Positions 18,559-29,057 are shown, counted from the first letter of the stretch. The stretch: 64,000 nt of DNA from Pseudomonas sp. JQ170C (GCF_035581345.1 NZ_CP141608.1:3998501-4062500); one strand, 5' to 3'. A program made the numbers and translations. Notes: generated by a model from the sequence alone, not told the origin.

Positions 18559-19743
18559 ATGAACACAGCACCAAGCCACGACACCTTGTACTGCGACGCC
18601 AACAAACGTCCGCTCATTCCCTTATCGACCTGGATGCGCCTGACCGGCGCCTGGCTGGTGGTCGGCCTGTTCATGCTGCTGGGTGCAGAGCTGCTGGGAA
18701 GCACCTTGAACTCGCTGACCTCGACCTGGGTGTTCCTGCTGCTGTTCTTCACGATCCTGATGGCGTCTTTTGGCGTGGTGCACGAAGCCGATCACCTGGC
18801 GCAGCAGCTGGGCGAGCCCTACGGCACACTGATTCTGACGTTGTCGATTGTCTCGATCGAAGTGATCCTGATTGCCTCGGTATTGCTGGGGCCGGGTGAG
18901 TTCCCGACCATTGGCCGGGATTCGATCTTTGCCGTGATGATGATCATCATGAACCTGGTCATCGGGATCTGCCTGATCGCTGGCGCTGCGCGCAACGGCG
19001 AGCAGGCGTTCAATATCCAGGGTGCCAACACCTACATTTCCATGATCGTGCTGCTCACCGCGGTCGCCTTGATACTGCCCAACTACACATCAAGCACCGG
19101 CGAGTTCACCATCACCCAGGCGGTTGGCATTTCGGCCCTGACCCTGGTGCTGTATGGCGCGTTCCTGTGGATGCAGATGCGCAGCCACCGGCGCTTCTTC
19201 GTGCAACCGCCAGCCGGGCAGATGAACATTGCCCAGTTTGAAGCACAGAGCGACACGCCGGGTAGCAACGGCCACAGCTCGCTCGATCGCAAAGAAATCC
19301 TGGTACGTTCCCTGGTGCTGCTCGGGTTGATACTGCCCATTGTATTGCTGGCGCATTACCTGGCCGTGGTGACCGACTACGGCATCGAGGCCGTCGGCGC
19401 CCCCACTGCCGTGGGCGGTGTGTTGATTGCGATCATCGTCTTCACCCCCGAATCCATCACCGCGGTGAAGGCCGCGATCAACAACGAAATGCAACGGGCG
19501 ATCAACCTGTGCCTGGGTGCATTTGTCTCGACCGTCGGCCTCACGGTGCCGGCAGTGCTGGTGATCGGCATGGTCACCAACAAGCAGGTGGTGATGGGGA
19601 TTTCCAACACGGAGATCCTGCTGTTCGTCATCACCGTGGTGCTGACCATGCTGAGCTTCAACAGCCAGAAAACATCACCGATACAGGGCCTCATGCACCT
19701 GGTGGTGTTTGCAGTGTTCGGGCTGGTGCTTTTTTACCCGTGA
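18559..19743 (+). CDS. ChaA-type calcium (sodium, potassium)/proton antiporter
   Basis: A 394-residue inner-membrane protein of the CaCA superfamily with about 11 hydrophobic segments. The two inverted alpha-repeats are visible: GEPYGTLILTLSIVSIEVIL (residues ~92-111) and FTPESITAVKAAINNEMQRA (~296-315), each carrying the ion-binding acidic residue. A short charged loop near residue 230 (SDTPGSNGHSSLDRKE) joins the halves, as in E. coli ChaA. It would export Ca2+, Na+ or K+ in exchange for protons. It follows the NuoA-like gene by three bases, so both share the structured leader upstream. Confidence 0.88.
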   Translation: MNTAPSHDTLYCDANKRPLIPLSTWMRLTGAWLVVGLFMLLGAELLGSTLNSLTSTWVFLLLFFTILMASFGVVHEADHLAQQLGEPYGTLILTLSIVSIEVILIASVLLGPGEFPTIGRDSIFAVMMIIMNLVIGICLIAGAARNGEQAFNIQGANTYISMIVLLTAVALILPNYTSSTGEFTITQAVGISALTLVLYGAFLWMQMRSHRRFFVQPPAGQMNIAQFEAQSDTPGSNGHSSLDRKEILVRSLVLLGLILPIVLLAHYLAVVTDYGIEAVGAPTAVGGVLIAIIVFTPESITAVKAAINNEMQRAINLCLGAFVSTVGLTVPAVLVIGMVTNKQVVMGISNTEILLFVITVVLTMLSFNSQKTSPIQGLMHLVVFAVFGLVLFYP

Positions 19744-19750
19744 CCGTCCG

Positions 19751-19820
19751 TAGGAGCGGGCTTGCCCCGCGATAGCGATCTGGCAGTCACATCGCTATCG
19801 CGGGGCAAGCCCGCGCCTAC
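19751..19820. repeat. Paired REP palindrome
   Basis: TAGGAGCGGGCTTGCCCCGC faces CGCGGGGCAAGCCCGCGCC with a ~30-base centre, starting eight bases after the antiporter stop. Confidence 0.9.
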
Positions 19821-19834
19821 AGACAGTGCAGATC

Positions 19835-20258
19835 AGCAAGAGCGCAGCGAATTGTGCTCTTGATCTTGATCTGGCTTTTGATCCACCGGCCCCGTTAACC
19901 AGAAGGGCCGAACGGAGGTGTCGCGGAGGGGCTAGCGCGCAGCGCCTTCGGCGAAGGCCGAAGATGCGAAGCGTAGCGTTGCTTGCAACGCGTAGCTCGC
20001 AATGCCCCGTAGCGACACCGCAGTGAGGGGACTCGCAGCGAAGCGGAGAGCCCCTGGTGGGGCAAGCCCTTTGCTTACTTTGGGGCGTTTGCCAAAGTAA
20101 GGCGCCGTAAGGGCGCAAAGGTGAATCAGCGTCACCCTGGCCAATGGATAAGACCACCAACACCAACACCAACACCAACACCTCATCGCGAGGCCGGTGA
20201 TGGTACTACCCGATGTGCACGACTCGGGGGCCATCGCGGGGCAAGCCCGCTCCCACAG
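19835..20258. repeat. ~424-bp dispersed repeat, copy 1
   Basis: From AGCAAGAGCGCAGCGAATTG to the half-REP CGCGGGGCAAGCCCGCTCC this stretch is nearly identical to 20271-20682. It contains several hairpins, among them CTTACTTTGG (20074) with CCAAAGTAAG (20092), and a hexamer microsatellite (ACCAAC repeated about four times near 20155). Open frames on the opposite strand that read like VLVLVLVVLSIG come from this microsatellite and are not genes. Confidence 0.9.
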
Positions 20259-20270
20259 CCAGCACAGGCC

Positions 20271-20682
20271 AGCAAGAGCGCAGCGAATTGTGCTCTTGAT
20301 CTTGATCTGGCTTTTGATCCACCGGCCCCGTTAACCAGAAGGGCCGAACGGAGGTGTCGTGGAGGGGCTAGCGCGAAGCGCCTTCGGCGCAGGCCGAAGA
20401 TGCGAAGCGTAGCGTTGCTTGCAACGCGTAGCTCGCAATGCCCCGTAGCGACACCGCAGTGAGGGGACCCGAAGCGCAGCGTAGGGCCCCTGGTGGGGCA
20501 AGCCCTTTGCTTACTTTGGGGCGACTGCCAAAGTAAGGCGCCGTAAGGGCGCAAAGGTGATTCAGCGTCACCTTGGCCAATGGATAAGACCACCAATACC
20601 AACACCCCAAAGCGGGGCCAGTGGTGGTCCTACCCGATGTGCACGACTCGGGGGCCATCGCGGGGCAAGCCCGCTCCTACAG
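20271..20682. repeat. ~412-bp dispersed repeat, copy 2
   Basis: Second copy, 436 bases downstream of the first. It differs by a few substitutions and by loss of part of the ACCAAC microsatellite. Its terminal half-REP (CGCGGGGCAAGCCCGCTCC) overlaps the stop codon of the convergent flavoprotein gene at 20677. Confidence 0.9.
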
Positions 20683-23600
20683 GTGCTGCAGCACTACTTC
20701 CAGCGGATGGCGCAAGGTGCGGTCGGCCTGGCGCTTGACCTGGCTACGGCATGAATACCCCGTGGCCAGCGCCTCTCCTTCCTTGTCCAGCTTGCCGGCC
20801 CAGGACTGCTCGAAGATCACTTTCGAGGTGTCCTGGTTGCGGGCTTCGTGGCCGTAGGTGCCGGACATGCCGCAGCAGCCGGTGGCTTCGGTGGAGAGTT
20901 TCAGGCCCAGGCGGGCGAACACCTGCTCCCACTGGCGGGTACTGGCCGGGACGTTGGTCTTCTCGGTGCAGTGGGCCATCAGCCGATAGGTGGTGGTGGC
21001 GCGGGTCGGCTGCTCGGGCAGTACGTCCATCAACCACTCCTGGGGCAGCAGCACGGTCGGGCAGCCACCCAGGCCCGGCACTTTCTGGTACTCCTGGCGG
21101 TACACCAGGGTCATCGCCGGGTCCAGGCCCACCAGCGGTACGCCGCATTCGGCCAGGGCGCTGAGCTGGCGCGCATTGCGGATCGCCGCCTTGTTGAAGG
21201 CACCGAGGAAGCCCTGTACATGCAGCGGTTTGCCGTTGGCGCTGTAGGGCGCCAGGTACACGCGGTGGCCCAGGCGGTGGACCAGGTCGATAAAGGCCGC
21301 CAGCACCGGCGTCTCGAAGTAGCGGGTAAAGGCGTCCTGGACCAGGACGATGCTGCGCTCGCGCTGGGCCGGGGTCAGTTCGCGCAGCGCCGGGATGCTC
21401 GCCATGCGCACATTGCAGCGGGTCAGCGTGGCTTGCAGGTTGTAGCGGCTGATCAAGGGGCTGTCGAGCATGCCGACATGACGCTCCAGCAACGCGCTCA
21501 CCCACTTCGAGCCCATCACCGCGTTGTACAAGCCGGGGGCATGGGCCAGGTACGGAATGCTGAACTCCAGCGAGCCGATCAGGTAGTCACGCAGCGGCCG
21601 CTGGTAACGCCCGTGGTAGAGCTCAAGAAAGCGCGAACGGAACTCCGGCACGTTGACCTTGATCGGGCACTGGCCTGCACAGGATTTGCACGCCAGGCAG
21701 CCAGCCATGGCGTCGTACACCTCATGGGAAAAATCCGCCTCGCCCTTGTTGCGCGCCAGGTTGTTGCGCAGGCGCGTCGGCAGGCCCTTGAGCCAGGCAG
21801 CCTTGCCCTTGGCGACGTCCAGCACGTCGATACTGGCGGCACCCTGCAGGCGCAGCCATTCGCGAATCAGCGAGGCACGGCCCTTGGGCGAGTGCTGGCG
21901 TTCGCGGGTGGCTTTCCACGACGGGCACATGGCGTCGTTGGGGTCGTAGTTGTAGCAGGCGCCGTTGCCGTTGCAGTGCACGGCGCTGCCGAAGCTCTGC
22001 CACACGCGCTCGTCGATCTGGCGGTCGTAGTCGCCGCGCAGGGGTGCCTCGTTGACCTTGATCAGGCCCTGGGCGCTGTCGGGCGGGGTGCAGATCTTGC
22101 CGGGGTTGAGCTGGTTGTGCGGGTCGAACGCGCCCTTGAGCGCCTGCAACGACGGGTACAGTTCGCCGAAGTACTCCGGCACGTATTCCGAGCGCAGGCC
22201 CTTGCCGTGCTCGCCCCACAGCAGCCCACCGTAGCGCAGGGTCAGTGCCGCCACGGCATCGGAAATCGGCTTGACCAGTGCGGCCTGGGCCGGGTCTTTC
22301 ATGTCCAGGGCCGGGCGCACGTGCAGCACGCCGGCATCGACGTGGCCGAACATGCCGTAGGCCAGGCCATAGCTGTCGAGCAAGGCGCGGAAATCGGCAA
22401 TGTAGTCGGCCAACTGCTCCGGCGGCACGGCGGTGTCTTCCACGAACGGCTGCGGGCGCACTTCACCTTCGACGTTACCCAACAGGCCCACCGAGCGCTT
22501 GCGCATGGTGTAGACCCGCGTCACCGCCTCGGCGCCTTCGGCCAGGGTGTGGCCCAGGCGCTCGACGCCTTTGTCGGCCTGCAAATGCGCAACGAAGGCC
22601 TGTACCCGCGCATTCACTTCGGCCGGGTCATCGCCACAGAACTCCACCAGGTTGATGCCCAGGGTCGGGCGCTCGGCGTCGGCGGGGAAGTATTCGGCAA
22701 CGCTGTGCCAGACGATGTCTTTCATCGCCAGCATCAGCACTTTGGAGTCGACGGTTTCGATCGACAGTGGCTTGTGCGCCATCAGCGCATTGGCGTCGCG
22801 CAGGGCGTCCATGAAGCTGGTGTAGCGTACGTTCACCAGCACCGCGTACTTGGGGATCGGCAGGACATTGAGCTTGGCCTCGACCACATAGCCCAACGAA
22901 CCTTCGGCGCCACACAGCACACTGTTGAGGTTGAAGCGCCCCTGCTCGTCGCGCAGGTGCGCCAGGTCATAGCCGGTCAGGCAGCGGTTGAGCTTGGGAA
23001 AGGTCTGCTCGATCAGCTCGGCCTGGGTTTCCTGGATCTGCCGGGCGGTGCGGTACACCTCACCCGCGCGACCGGGCTCGGCACAGGCAGCCTCAAGCTC
23101 GGTGTCGCTCAAGGGCCGGGTGTGCAGGCGCTGGCCGCCGAGCAACACACTGTGCAGCTCCAGAATGTGGTCGCGGGTCTTGCCGTAGGTGCAGCTGCCC
23201 TGGCCACTGGCATCGGTGTTGATCATGCCGCCGACGGTGGCACGGTTGGAGGTCGACAGCTCCGGCGCGAAGAACAGGCCATGGGGCTTGAGCGCGGCGT
23301 TGAGCTGGTCCTTGACCACACCGGCCTGCACCCGCACCCAGCGCTCCTCGACGTTGATTTCGAGGATGGTGTTCATGTGCCGCGACACGTCGACGACGAT
23401 ACCGTCGGTCAGCGACTGGCCATTGGTGCCGGTACCGCCACCACGCGGGGTGAGCTTGACGTCCTTGAAGCGCGGTTCGGCCATCAGCGCGGCAATGCGC
23501 GCGACGTCATCGGCGTCCACCGGGAACACCGCGGCCTGGGGCAGGCGCTGGTAGATGGAGTTGTCGGTGGCCAGCACCGTGCGGGTGGCGTAGTCAGCGC

Positions 23601-23691
23601 TGAGCTGACCACGGAAACCGGCATTGCGCAGGGCGTCGAGAAAATCAGGATAGAGCGTGGCCGGTGCAGTGCCGGTCAGTCGGGCGATCAT
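20677..23691 (-). CDS. ydiJ: FAD-linked oxidase with iron-sulfur domain, D-2-hydroxyglutarate dehydrogenase-like (YdiJ type)
   Basis: A 1004-residue fusion. The N-terminal half is a vanillyl-alcohol-oxidase-type FAD domain (LTPRGGGTGTNGQSLTDGIV and NTDASGQGSCTYGKTRDHIL) with its substrate cap; the C-terminal half carries a 4Fe-4S ferredoxin motif (CLACKSCAGQCPIKVNVPEF) and a GlpC-like CCG domain (TGCCGMSGTYGHE). E. coli YdiJ has this architecture and oxidises D-2-hydroxyglutarate; the same reaction is inferred. ATG 23691 is used. Its stop codon lies inside a half-REP, so the final residues border the repeat. The upstream LysR gene is divergent and may regulate it. Confidence 0.9.
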   Translation of the reverse strand: MIARLTGTAPATLYPDFLDALRNAGFRGQLSADYATRTVLATDNSIYQRLPQAAVFPVDADDVARIAALMAEPRFKDVKLTPRGGGTGTNGQSLTDGIVVDVSRHMNTILEINVEERWVRVQAGVVKDQLNAALKPHGLFFAPELSTSNRATVGGMINTDASGQGSCTYGKTRDHILELHSVLLGGQRLHTRPLSDTELEAACAEPGRAGEVYRTARQIQETQAELIEQTFPKLNRCLTGYDLAHLRDEQGRFNLNSVLCGAEGSLGYVVEAKLNVLPIPKYAVLVNVRYTSFMDALRDANALMAHKPLSIETVDSKVLMLAMKDIVWHSVAEYFPADAERPTLGINLVEFCGDDPAEVNARVQAFVAHLQADKGVERLGHTLAEGAEAVTRVYTMRKRSVGLLGNVEGEVRPQPFVEDTAVPPEQLADYIADFRALLDSYGLAYGMFGHVDAGVLHVRPALDMKDPAQAALVKPISDAVAALTLRYGGLLWGEHGKGLRSEYVPEYFGELYPSLQALKGAFDPHNQLNPGKICTPPDSAQGLIKVNEAPLRGDYDRQIDERVWQSFGSAVHCNGNGACYNYDPNDAMCPSWKATRERQHSPKGRASLIREWLRLQGAASIDVLDVAKGKAAWLKGLPTRLRNNLARNKGEADFSHEVYDAMAGCLACKSCAGQCPIKVNVPEFRSRFLELYHGRYQRPLRDYLIGSLEFSIPYLAHAPGLYNAVMGSKWVSALLERHVGMLDSPLISRYNLQATLTRCNVRMASIPALRELTPAQRERSIVLVQDAFTRYFETPVLAAFIDLVHRLGHRVYLAPYSANGKPLHVQGFLGAFNKAAIRNARQLSALAECGVPLVGLDPAMTLVYRQEYQKVPGLGGCPTVLLPQEWLMDVLPEQPTRATTTYRLMAHCTEKTNVPASTRQWEQVFARLGLKLSTEATGCCGMSGTYGHEARNQDTSKVIFEQSWAGKLDKEGEALATGYSCRSQVKRQADRTLRHPLEVVLQHL

Positions 23692-23843
23692 CGGGGGATG
23701 GCCTCATTTATGTCAGGCTAATCAGGAATACGTGCCAAAACGGTATGGTCAGTACACCGCCAGGTAGTGGATGATGCCAATGATCCCGTAGCCTTGCGCC
23801 GGGCACAAACGGATATTCCCGCAACCTTTGATGACTTTTACGA

Positions 23844-24734
23844 ATGAATTACCGCAACCTCACCCCCTCAATGTCGTTATTGCTGGCTTTCGAGGCCGCC
23901 GCCCGGCATGAAAGCTACACCCGCGCCGCCGTGGAGTTGTCGCTGACCCAGAGTGCGGTCAGCCGCCAGGTCCAGGCGCTGGAACAACAACTGGGGGTGA
24001 TGCTGTTTCGTCGCGAGGGTCGCACGGTCAAGCTCACCGATGTGGGGCGGCTGTACCAGCGCGAAATCGCCGAGGCCCTGGGCCGGGTGCGCAGCGCCAC
24101 CCTGCACGCCATCGCCCACCAGGCCGGCGGTGGCAGCCTGCGCCTGGCGACCCTGCCCACCTTCGGCTCGAAATGGCTGCTGCCGCGCCTTCATGCGTTC
24201 TACCGCAGCCACCCTGAGGTGATGGTGCACATCAATTCCCGGATCGAGCCGGTGGACTTCGCCACCAGCGGCATCGACGCCGCCATCGTGGTCGCCACCA
24301 GCGACCTGCCCGGGCTGATCTGCCATCGCCTGCACGCAGAAGAGCTGATGGTCATCCTCTCCCCCACCCTGGCCGCTACCCGCCCAGCGTGGAGCCCCCA
24401 GGACATCAGCCAGCAGGTACTGCTCAGCGTGGCCAACAACCCCAATGCCTGGGGCGACTGGTTCACCCACCACGGGCTTGCGCACCAGGCGATGCGCCTG
24501 GGGCCGAGCTTCGAGCTGACGTCGCACCTGATCCAGGCCGTGCGCGCCGACATCGGCATCGGCCTGGTGCCGCGCATCCTGATCACCGAAGAGCTGGCCA
24601 GCGGCGAGCTGTGCAGCCCCGCCTTGCCTTACGCCAGTGCGCGCAGTTACTACCTGGTGTATCCGCCGCGCAATCAGGCGTTGCCGGCGCTGGAGGCGTT
24701 TCGGGGATGGTTGCTGGAAAAGGCGGGAATATGA
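23844..24734 (+). CDS. LysR-family transcriptional regulator (GcvA-like)
   Basis: A 296-residue regulator with an N-terminal winged helix (AAARHESYTRAAVELSLTQSAVSRQVQALEQQLG is the recognition region, residues ~17-51) and a periplasmic-binding-like effector domain. The pattern RLATLPTFGSKWLLPRLHAF is typical of the GcvA/AmpR branch. It is divergent from the YdiJ-type gene with 152 bases between start codons, the normal arrangement for a LysR regulator and its target. The effector is unknown. Confidence 0.9.
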   Translation: MNYRNLTPSMSLLLAFEAAARHESYTRAAVELSLTQSAVSRQVQALEQQLGVMLFRREGRTVKLTDVGRLYQREIAEALGRVRSATLHAIAHQAGGGSLRLATLPTFGSKWLLPRLHAFYRSHPEVMVHINSRIEPVDFATSGIDAAIVVATSDLPGLICHRLHAEELMVILSPTLAATRPAWSPQDISQQVLLSVANNPNAWGDWFTHHGLAHQAMRLGPSFELTSHLIQAVRADIGIGLVPRILITEELASGELCSPALPYASARSYYLVYPPRNQALPALEAFRGWLLEKAGI

Positions 24735-25127
24735 TCGCAAGGCTTAACCCGTAAACAGTAAGCGAGAACGCCCGATGCCGCCTGGCCCTCTTTAAACAGT
24801 TTTGCTTTAAGCAACCAACTTTCTACTTCCAACTGAACACGCCTGTCGCACGCACCTTATTAGTGCTTGATTATTTAGGGCAGCCGCAATTCACCCGATA
24901 ATTGGATCCATATTTAAGGACAGGTAAATATACATTCCAATACACAATTCCATCACTAGACAAACTCGCCACCCGCGACTACCCACCAGCTCTAGACCGG
25001 GCCAGAGACGCCGCAATCTAGCCATTTGCCATTATTTTTTCAAATACCCCTGCATATAAAAAAAGAGCAGCTATGTTGCTAATAAACCGGTCCGCAACGG
25101 ACCCCTGGTGCGCCGAAGGTGTTCCTG
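24735..25127. other. AT-rich intergenic region, no gene seen
   Basis: About 390 bases markedly richer in A+T than the surroundings, with A and T runs near 25035-25065. It holds the promoter of the outer-membrane barrel gene; no RNA gene or clear operator was recognised. Confidence 0.5.
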
Positions 25128-25874
25128 ATGAAAACAACAATAATGGTTGCCGCTGTTACCAGTGCGCTAACAAGCGCCCTCCCCTGCGTTTCACTTGCTG
25201 CAACATCGACCGACCCGGTAGTGGCTGTGGGTTTGATCGGTAGCTATAGCGAAATGGAATTCAAGGGCCCGCGCTCCACCGACACCGAACATATACCCGA
25301 AGGGGGGCTGTTCATTAACTTCGGTAATAAGTTGACCGCCCAGTCCGGCCTGGTCTATCAGGCAGAACTCAGCGGCCAATATGTCGAACGCCAGGGTGAA
25401 CGCGTCAAGGACGCCCAGGCCGACCTGGATCTGGGCTGGCGCATGGCCCTGGATGACAGCAACTTTGTCGATGTTCTGTTGGGGGCCGGCTACAAATGGA
25501 ACCGCTTTCACCCCGACTACAACAAGTACGACATTGACCTGACCAGCCGCACCCCCTTCGCCAAACTTGCGATTGGCTATAACCATCAGTTCAATAATGC
25601 CACGGTGCGATTAGAAGCCGGCGTGCGTAAAACCATTGATGGTGATTCGCAGTTGGAAATAAGTCGCGTCGGCAACGACACCCTGGACCTCAAGGACACC
25701 AGTAACCCCTACGCCGAACTGCATCTGCTGTTCAATCAGCAAGGGGACTTCCCGGTGGTTGCCACGCTGTACTACAGCCACTTCAAATACGACCTGGATG
25801 GCCAGTTCCTCATCAGCAACTTTGACAAACAGACCCGTAATGAATATGGCGCCAAGTTGGGCCTGGTGTTCTGA
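25128..25874 (+). CDS. Outer-membrane beta-barrel protein, unknown substrate
   Basis: A 248-residue exported protein. ATG 25128 with GAAGGTG upstream is preferred to an in-frame GTG at 25119 because it starts the signal peptide (MKTTIMVAAVTSALTSALPC, cleaved after SLAA). The mature part alternates polar and aromatic residues in strand-like stretches (VVAVGLIGSYSEMEF, LGWRMALDD, YAELHLLFN) and ends in GAKLGLVF with a terminal phenylalanine, the outer-membrane insertion signal. Roughly ten strands are expected. It is convergent with the Tat-exported agmatine deiminase gene, and the base composition upstream is AT-rich. I do not recognise a named family. Confidence 0.75.
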   Translation: MKTTIMVAAVTSALTSALPCVSLAATSTDPVVAVGLIGSYSEMEFKGPRSTDTEHIPEGGLFINFGNKLTAQSGLVYQAELSGQYVERQGERVKDAQADLDLGWRMALDDSNFVDVLLGAGYKWNRFHPDYNKYDIDLTSRTPFAKLAIGYNHQFNNATVRLEAGVRKTIDGDSQLEISRVGNDTLDLKDTSNPYAELHLLFNQQGDFPVVATLYYSHFKYDLDGQFLISNFDKQTRNEYGAKLGLVF

Positions 25875-25884
25875 CGTTTGCCGG

Positions 25885-27009
25885 TCAAACCTTCGGCTGG
25901 TGGCTGGTCACGCAATGAATGCCACCGCCGCCTGCGGCAATGGCGTCAATGTTCAACTGCACCACTTCGCGGTCGGGATAGCACTGCGACAACAGGTCAT
26001 ACGCCTTGGCGTCGGCCACCTTGTCACCGAACTCGGGGGCAATCACCGCGCCATTGATGACGAAGTAGTTGATGTATCCGGCGGCAAAGTCAGGGTTGTT
26101 CTTGCTGAACTTGCTTTTGCGCGGCTTGAGCGGTGGCGACAGGGTCAGCACTTGCAAAGCGCGGCCATCGGCATCGGTGGCCTGCTTGAGGATTTCCAGG
26201 TGGGCCAGCGTGACCTTGTGATCGTATGAGTCCGGGTCGGTGTCGAGGTTGGCAATCACGACCCCGGGCTTGACGAAGCGGGCATAGAAGTCGACATGGG
26301 CGTCGGTGATGTCCTTGCCCTTGATGCCGGGCAGCCAGATGATTTTGCGCAGGCCCAGGCGTGCCTTGAGCTCTTTCTCGACCTCGGCCTTGCTCCAGTC
26401 GGGGTTGCGGTTGCGGTTGATCCAGCAGCTTTCGGTCATTATCGCCGTGCCGTGGCCATCCACCTCGATACCCCCGCCCTCGCCCACCAGCTCGCTCTGG
26501 ATGTAATGCGCACCGGTCTTGTCGGCGATCAGCCCGGCCAGCTGCGCATCTTCATCGTGCTGCTGCTTGTTGCCCCAGCCGTTGAAGTTGAAGTCCACCG
26601 CGCCCAGGCCGCCTTCACCATCGATGACGAAGTTGGCGCCGGTATCACGAATCCACACATCATCCAGCTCGGTGATGACGTAGGTGATGTTGGCGCTGCC
26701 ACAGTACTCCTCGGCCAGTGCTCGCTCGTCCTTGCGGCAGAACACCGTGACCGGCTGGTAGTGGGCGATGGTGCGGGCGATCTCGCCGATGGCGTGCTGC
26801 ACGTCGGCGGTAAAGTCCTCCCAGATGTCTTCCTGGGCACCAAAGGCGATAAATGCCCGCTGGTGGCGGTCACCTTCATCGGGCATGTGCCAGCTGCCCG
26901 CGCTGGCAGCCTGGGCGCGCGAGGGGTTCAGGCCGAACCCGAGCGCCATGGCGGCGCTGATTCCGGCAACGACCGAAGCCTGTTTGATGAAGTCACGACG
27001 CGTCGTCAT
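25885..27009 (-). CDS. aguA': Periplasmic (Tat-exported) agmatine deiminase
   Basis: A 374-residue peptidyl-arginine-deiminase-family enzyme that converts agmatine to N-carbamoylputrescine. The N-terminus MTTRRDFIKQASVVAGISAA is a twin-arginine signal, so the enzyme is exported folded. Catalytic landmarks are DVWIRDTGANFVI (Asp), the histidine in DAHVDFYARF, and the nucleophilic cysteine in GGGGIHCVTSHQP near the C-terminus. It is the last gene of an agmatine cluster that also contains a cytoplasmic agmatine deiminase. The arrangement resembles the agu2ABCA' cluster reported in P. aeruginosa PA14. Its 30-base distance to the binding-protein gene implies one operon. Confidence 0.9.
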   Translation of the reverse strand: MTTRRDFIKQASVVAGISAAMALGFGLNPSRAQAASAGSWHMPDEGDRHQRAFIAFGAQEDIWEDFTADVQHAIGEIARTIAHYQPVTVFCRKDERALAEEYCGSANITYVITELDDVWIRDTGANFVIDGEGGLGAVDFNFNGWGNKQQHDEDAQLAGLIADKTGAHYIQSELVGEGGGIEVDGHGTAIMTESCWINRNRNPDWSKAEVEKELKARLGLRKIIWLPGIKGKDITDAHVDFYARFVKPGVVIANLDTDPDSYDHKVTLAHLEILKQATDADGRALQVLTLSPPLKPRKSKFSKNNPDFAAGYINYFVINGAVIAPEFGDKVADAKAYDLLSQCYPDREVVQLNIDAIAAGGGGIHCVTSHQPKV

Positions 27010-27039
27010 AGATGAATCCTTGAGGGGGTGCCAGCGCGC

Positions 27040-28143
27040 TTACTGCGCGGTGGCGGTCTTGAATTTGGTCCAGGTGCGCATGCGTGCGCGCATGTCGGCC
27101 TGGGGAATGTCCTGGCCGGGAATCAGCCGCTCGTAAGTGGCCTCGTCCAGGTAAATGTCCGGGTTGTTGCGCATGCTCGCATCGACATCCGCGCGCGCCT
27201 TGGCGTTGGACGTGGGGTAGCCGGTGAAGTTACTGATCGCCGCCATGTTTTGCGGGCGCATGACAAAGTTGATGAAGGCATAGGCGTACTCCGGATGCTT
27301 GGCGTCCACGGGAATCGCCATGGTGTCCATCCACACGGTAGTCCCCTCTTTGGGAACGCGGTACTGGAACCGGGTGGTTTTACCCGCGCTGTCGGCGGTG
27401 CGCTGCGCCTGCGTCATGTCGCCGCTGTAGCCAAGCGACAGGCACAGGTTGCCGTTGACAAGGTCAGTCACTGGCTGGGACTGGAACTTGCGGATGTAGG
27501 GCCGAATCTTGAGCAGTACCTCGCTGGCTGCGGCCAGGTCTTCACGCCGGCCGCTGCGCGGCTCGCGGCCCAGGTAATTGAGCACCACGGCCAGCACTTC
27601 GTCGGGCGAGTCGATCATCGAGATACCGCAGTCGGCGAACTTGGCCGCCAGCTCCGGCTTGAACAGCATGTCCAGGCTGTTGACCGGGGCATCGGCCATG
27701 CGCTGGCTGATCTGCTCGGCGTTGTAGGTCAGGCCGATGGTGCCCCAGGTGTAGGGCACGGTGGCGGGCGTGGAATGCGCATAGTGCGTGCGCAATTTTT
27801 GCAGCCCGGGCTCGATGTCGTTCATGGCGACGAGTTTGGTTTGATCCAGCACCTGCAGGCTGCCGGCGCGCATCAGGCGTTCCGCCACGGTGTCGCCGGG
27901 AAAGATCAGGTCATAGCCACTGCCACCGGCCATCAGCTTGGCTTCCAGGGTTTCGCTGCCATCCATGACGTCGTAGATCACCTTGATACCGGTTTCGCTG
28001 GTGAAGCGGGCCAGGGTGTCCTCGGCAAAATAGTCGGCCCAGTTGTACAGCCTCAGGGTTTTCTCTTCGGCGTGCAGGGGCGCCATGGTGCAACCCAAGG
28101 CAAGACCCAGCGCGCACAGCAGGCGTTTGTTGGCAGCGTGCAT
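27040..28143 (-). CDS. Periplasmic polyamine-binding protein (PotF/SpuD-like)
   Basis: A 367-residue ABC-type solute-binding protein. ATG 28143 gives a normal signal peptide (CALGLALGCTMAPLHA); an earlier in-frame start only adds ten residues. The mature N-terminus KTLRLYNWADYFAEDTLARF and YDLIFPGDTVAERLM are characteristic of spermidine/putrescine-binding proteins, with polyamine-site residues in WMDTMAIPV. In this setting it probably binds agmatine, putrescine or N-carbamoylputrescine. No permease or ATPase genes lie in the cluster, so it must use a transporter encoded elsewhere or act as a sensor. It sits between aguB and the Tat deiminase gene. Confidence 0.9.
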   Translation of the reverse strand: MHAANKRLLCALGLALGCTMAPLHAEEKTLRLYNWADYFAEDTLARFTSETGIKVIYDVMDGSETLEAKLMAGGSGYDLIFPGDTVAERLMRAGSLQVLDQTKLVAMNDIEPGLQKLRTHYAHSTPATVPYTWGTIGLTYNAEQISQRMADAPVNSLDMLFKPELAAKFADCGISMIDSPDEVLAVVLNYLGREPRSGRREDLAAASEVLLKIRPYIRKFQSQPVTDLVNGNLCLSLGYSGDMTQAQRTADSAGKTTRFQYRVPKEGTTVWMDTMAIPVDAKHPEYAYAFINFVMRPQNMAAISNFTGYPTSNAKARADVDASMRNNPDIYLDEATYERLIPGQDIPQADMRARMRTWTKFKTATAQ

Positions 28144-28144
28144 A

Positions 28145-29053
<909 letters not shown>

Positions 29054-29057
29054 GGCA

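Noticed and set aside
19795..20658. Open frames of 100-140 codons on both strands in the double repeat
   Set aside because: They are repeated with the DNA, have low-complexity LVLV runs from the ACCAAC microsatellite, and lack ribosome-binding sites.
20848..23721. 957-codon open frame antisense to the ydiJ-type gene
   Set aside because: It lies fully opposite a gene with clear FAD and Fe-S domains. Long antisense frames are expected in high-GC codon-biased DNA, and it has no recognisable motif.
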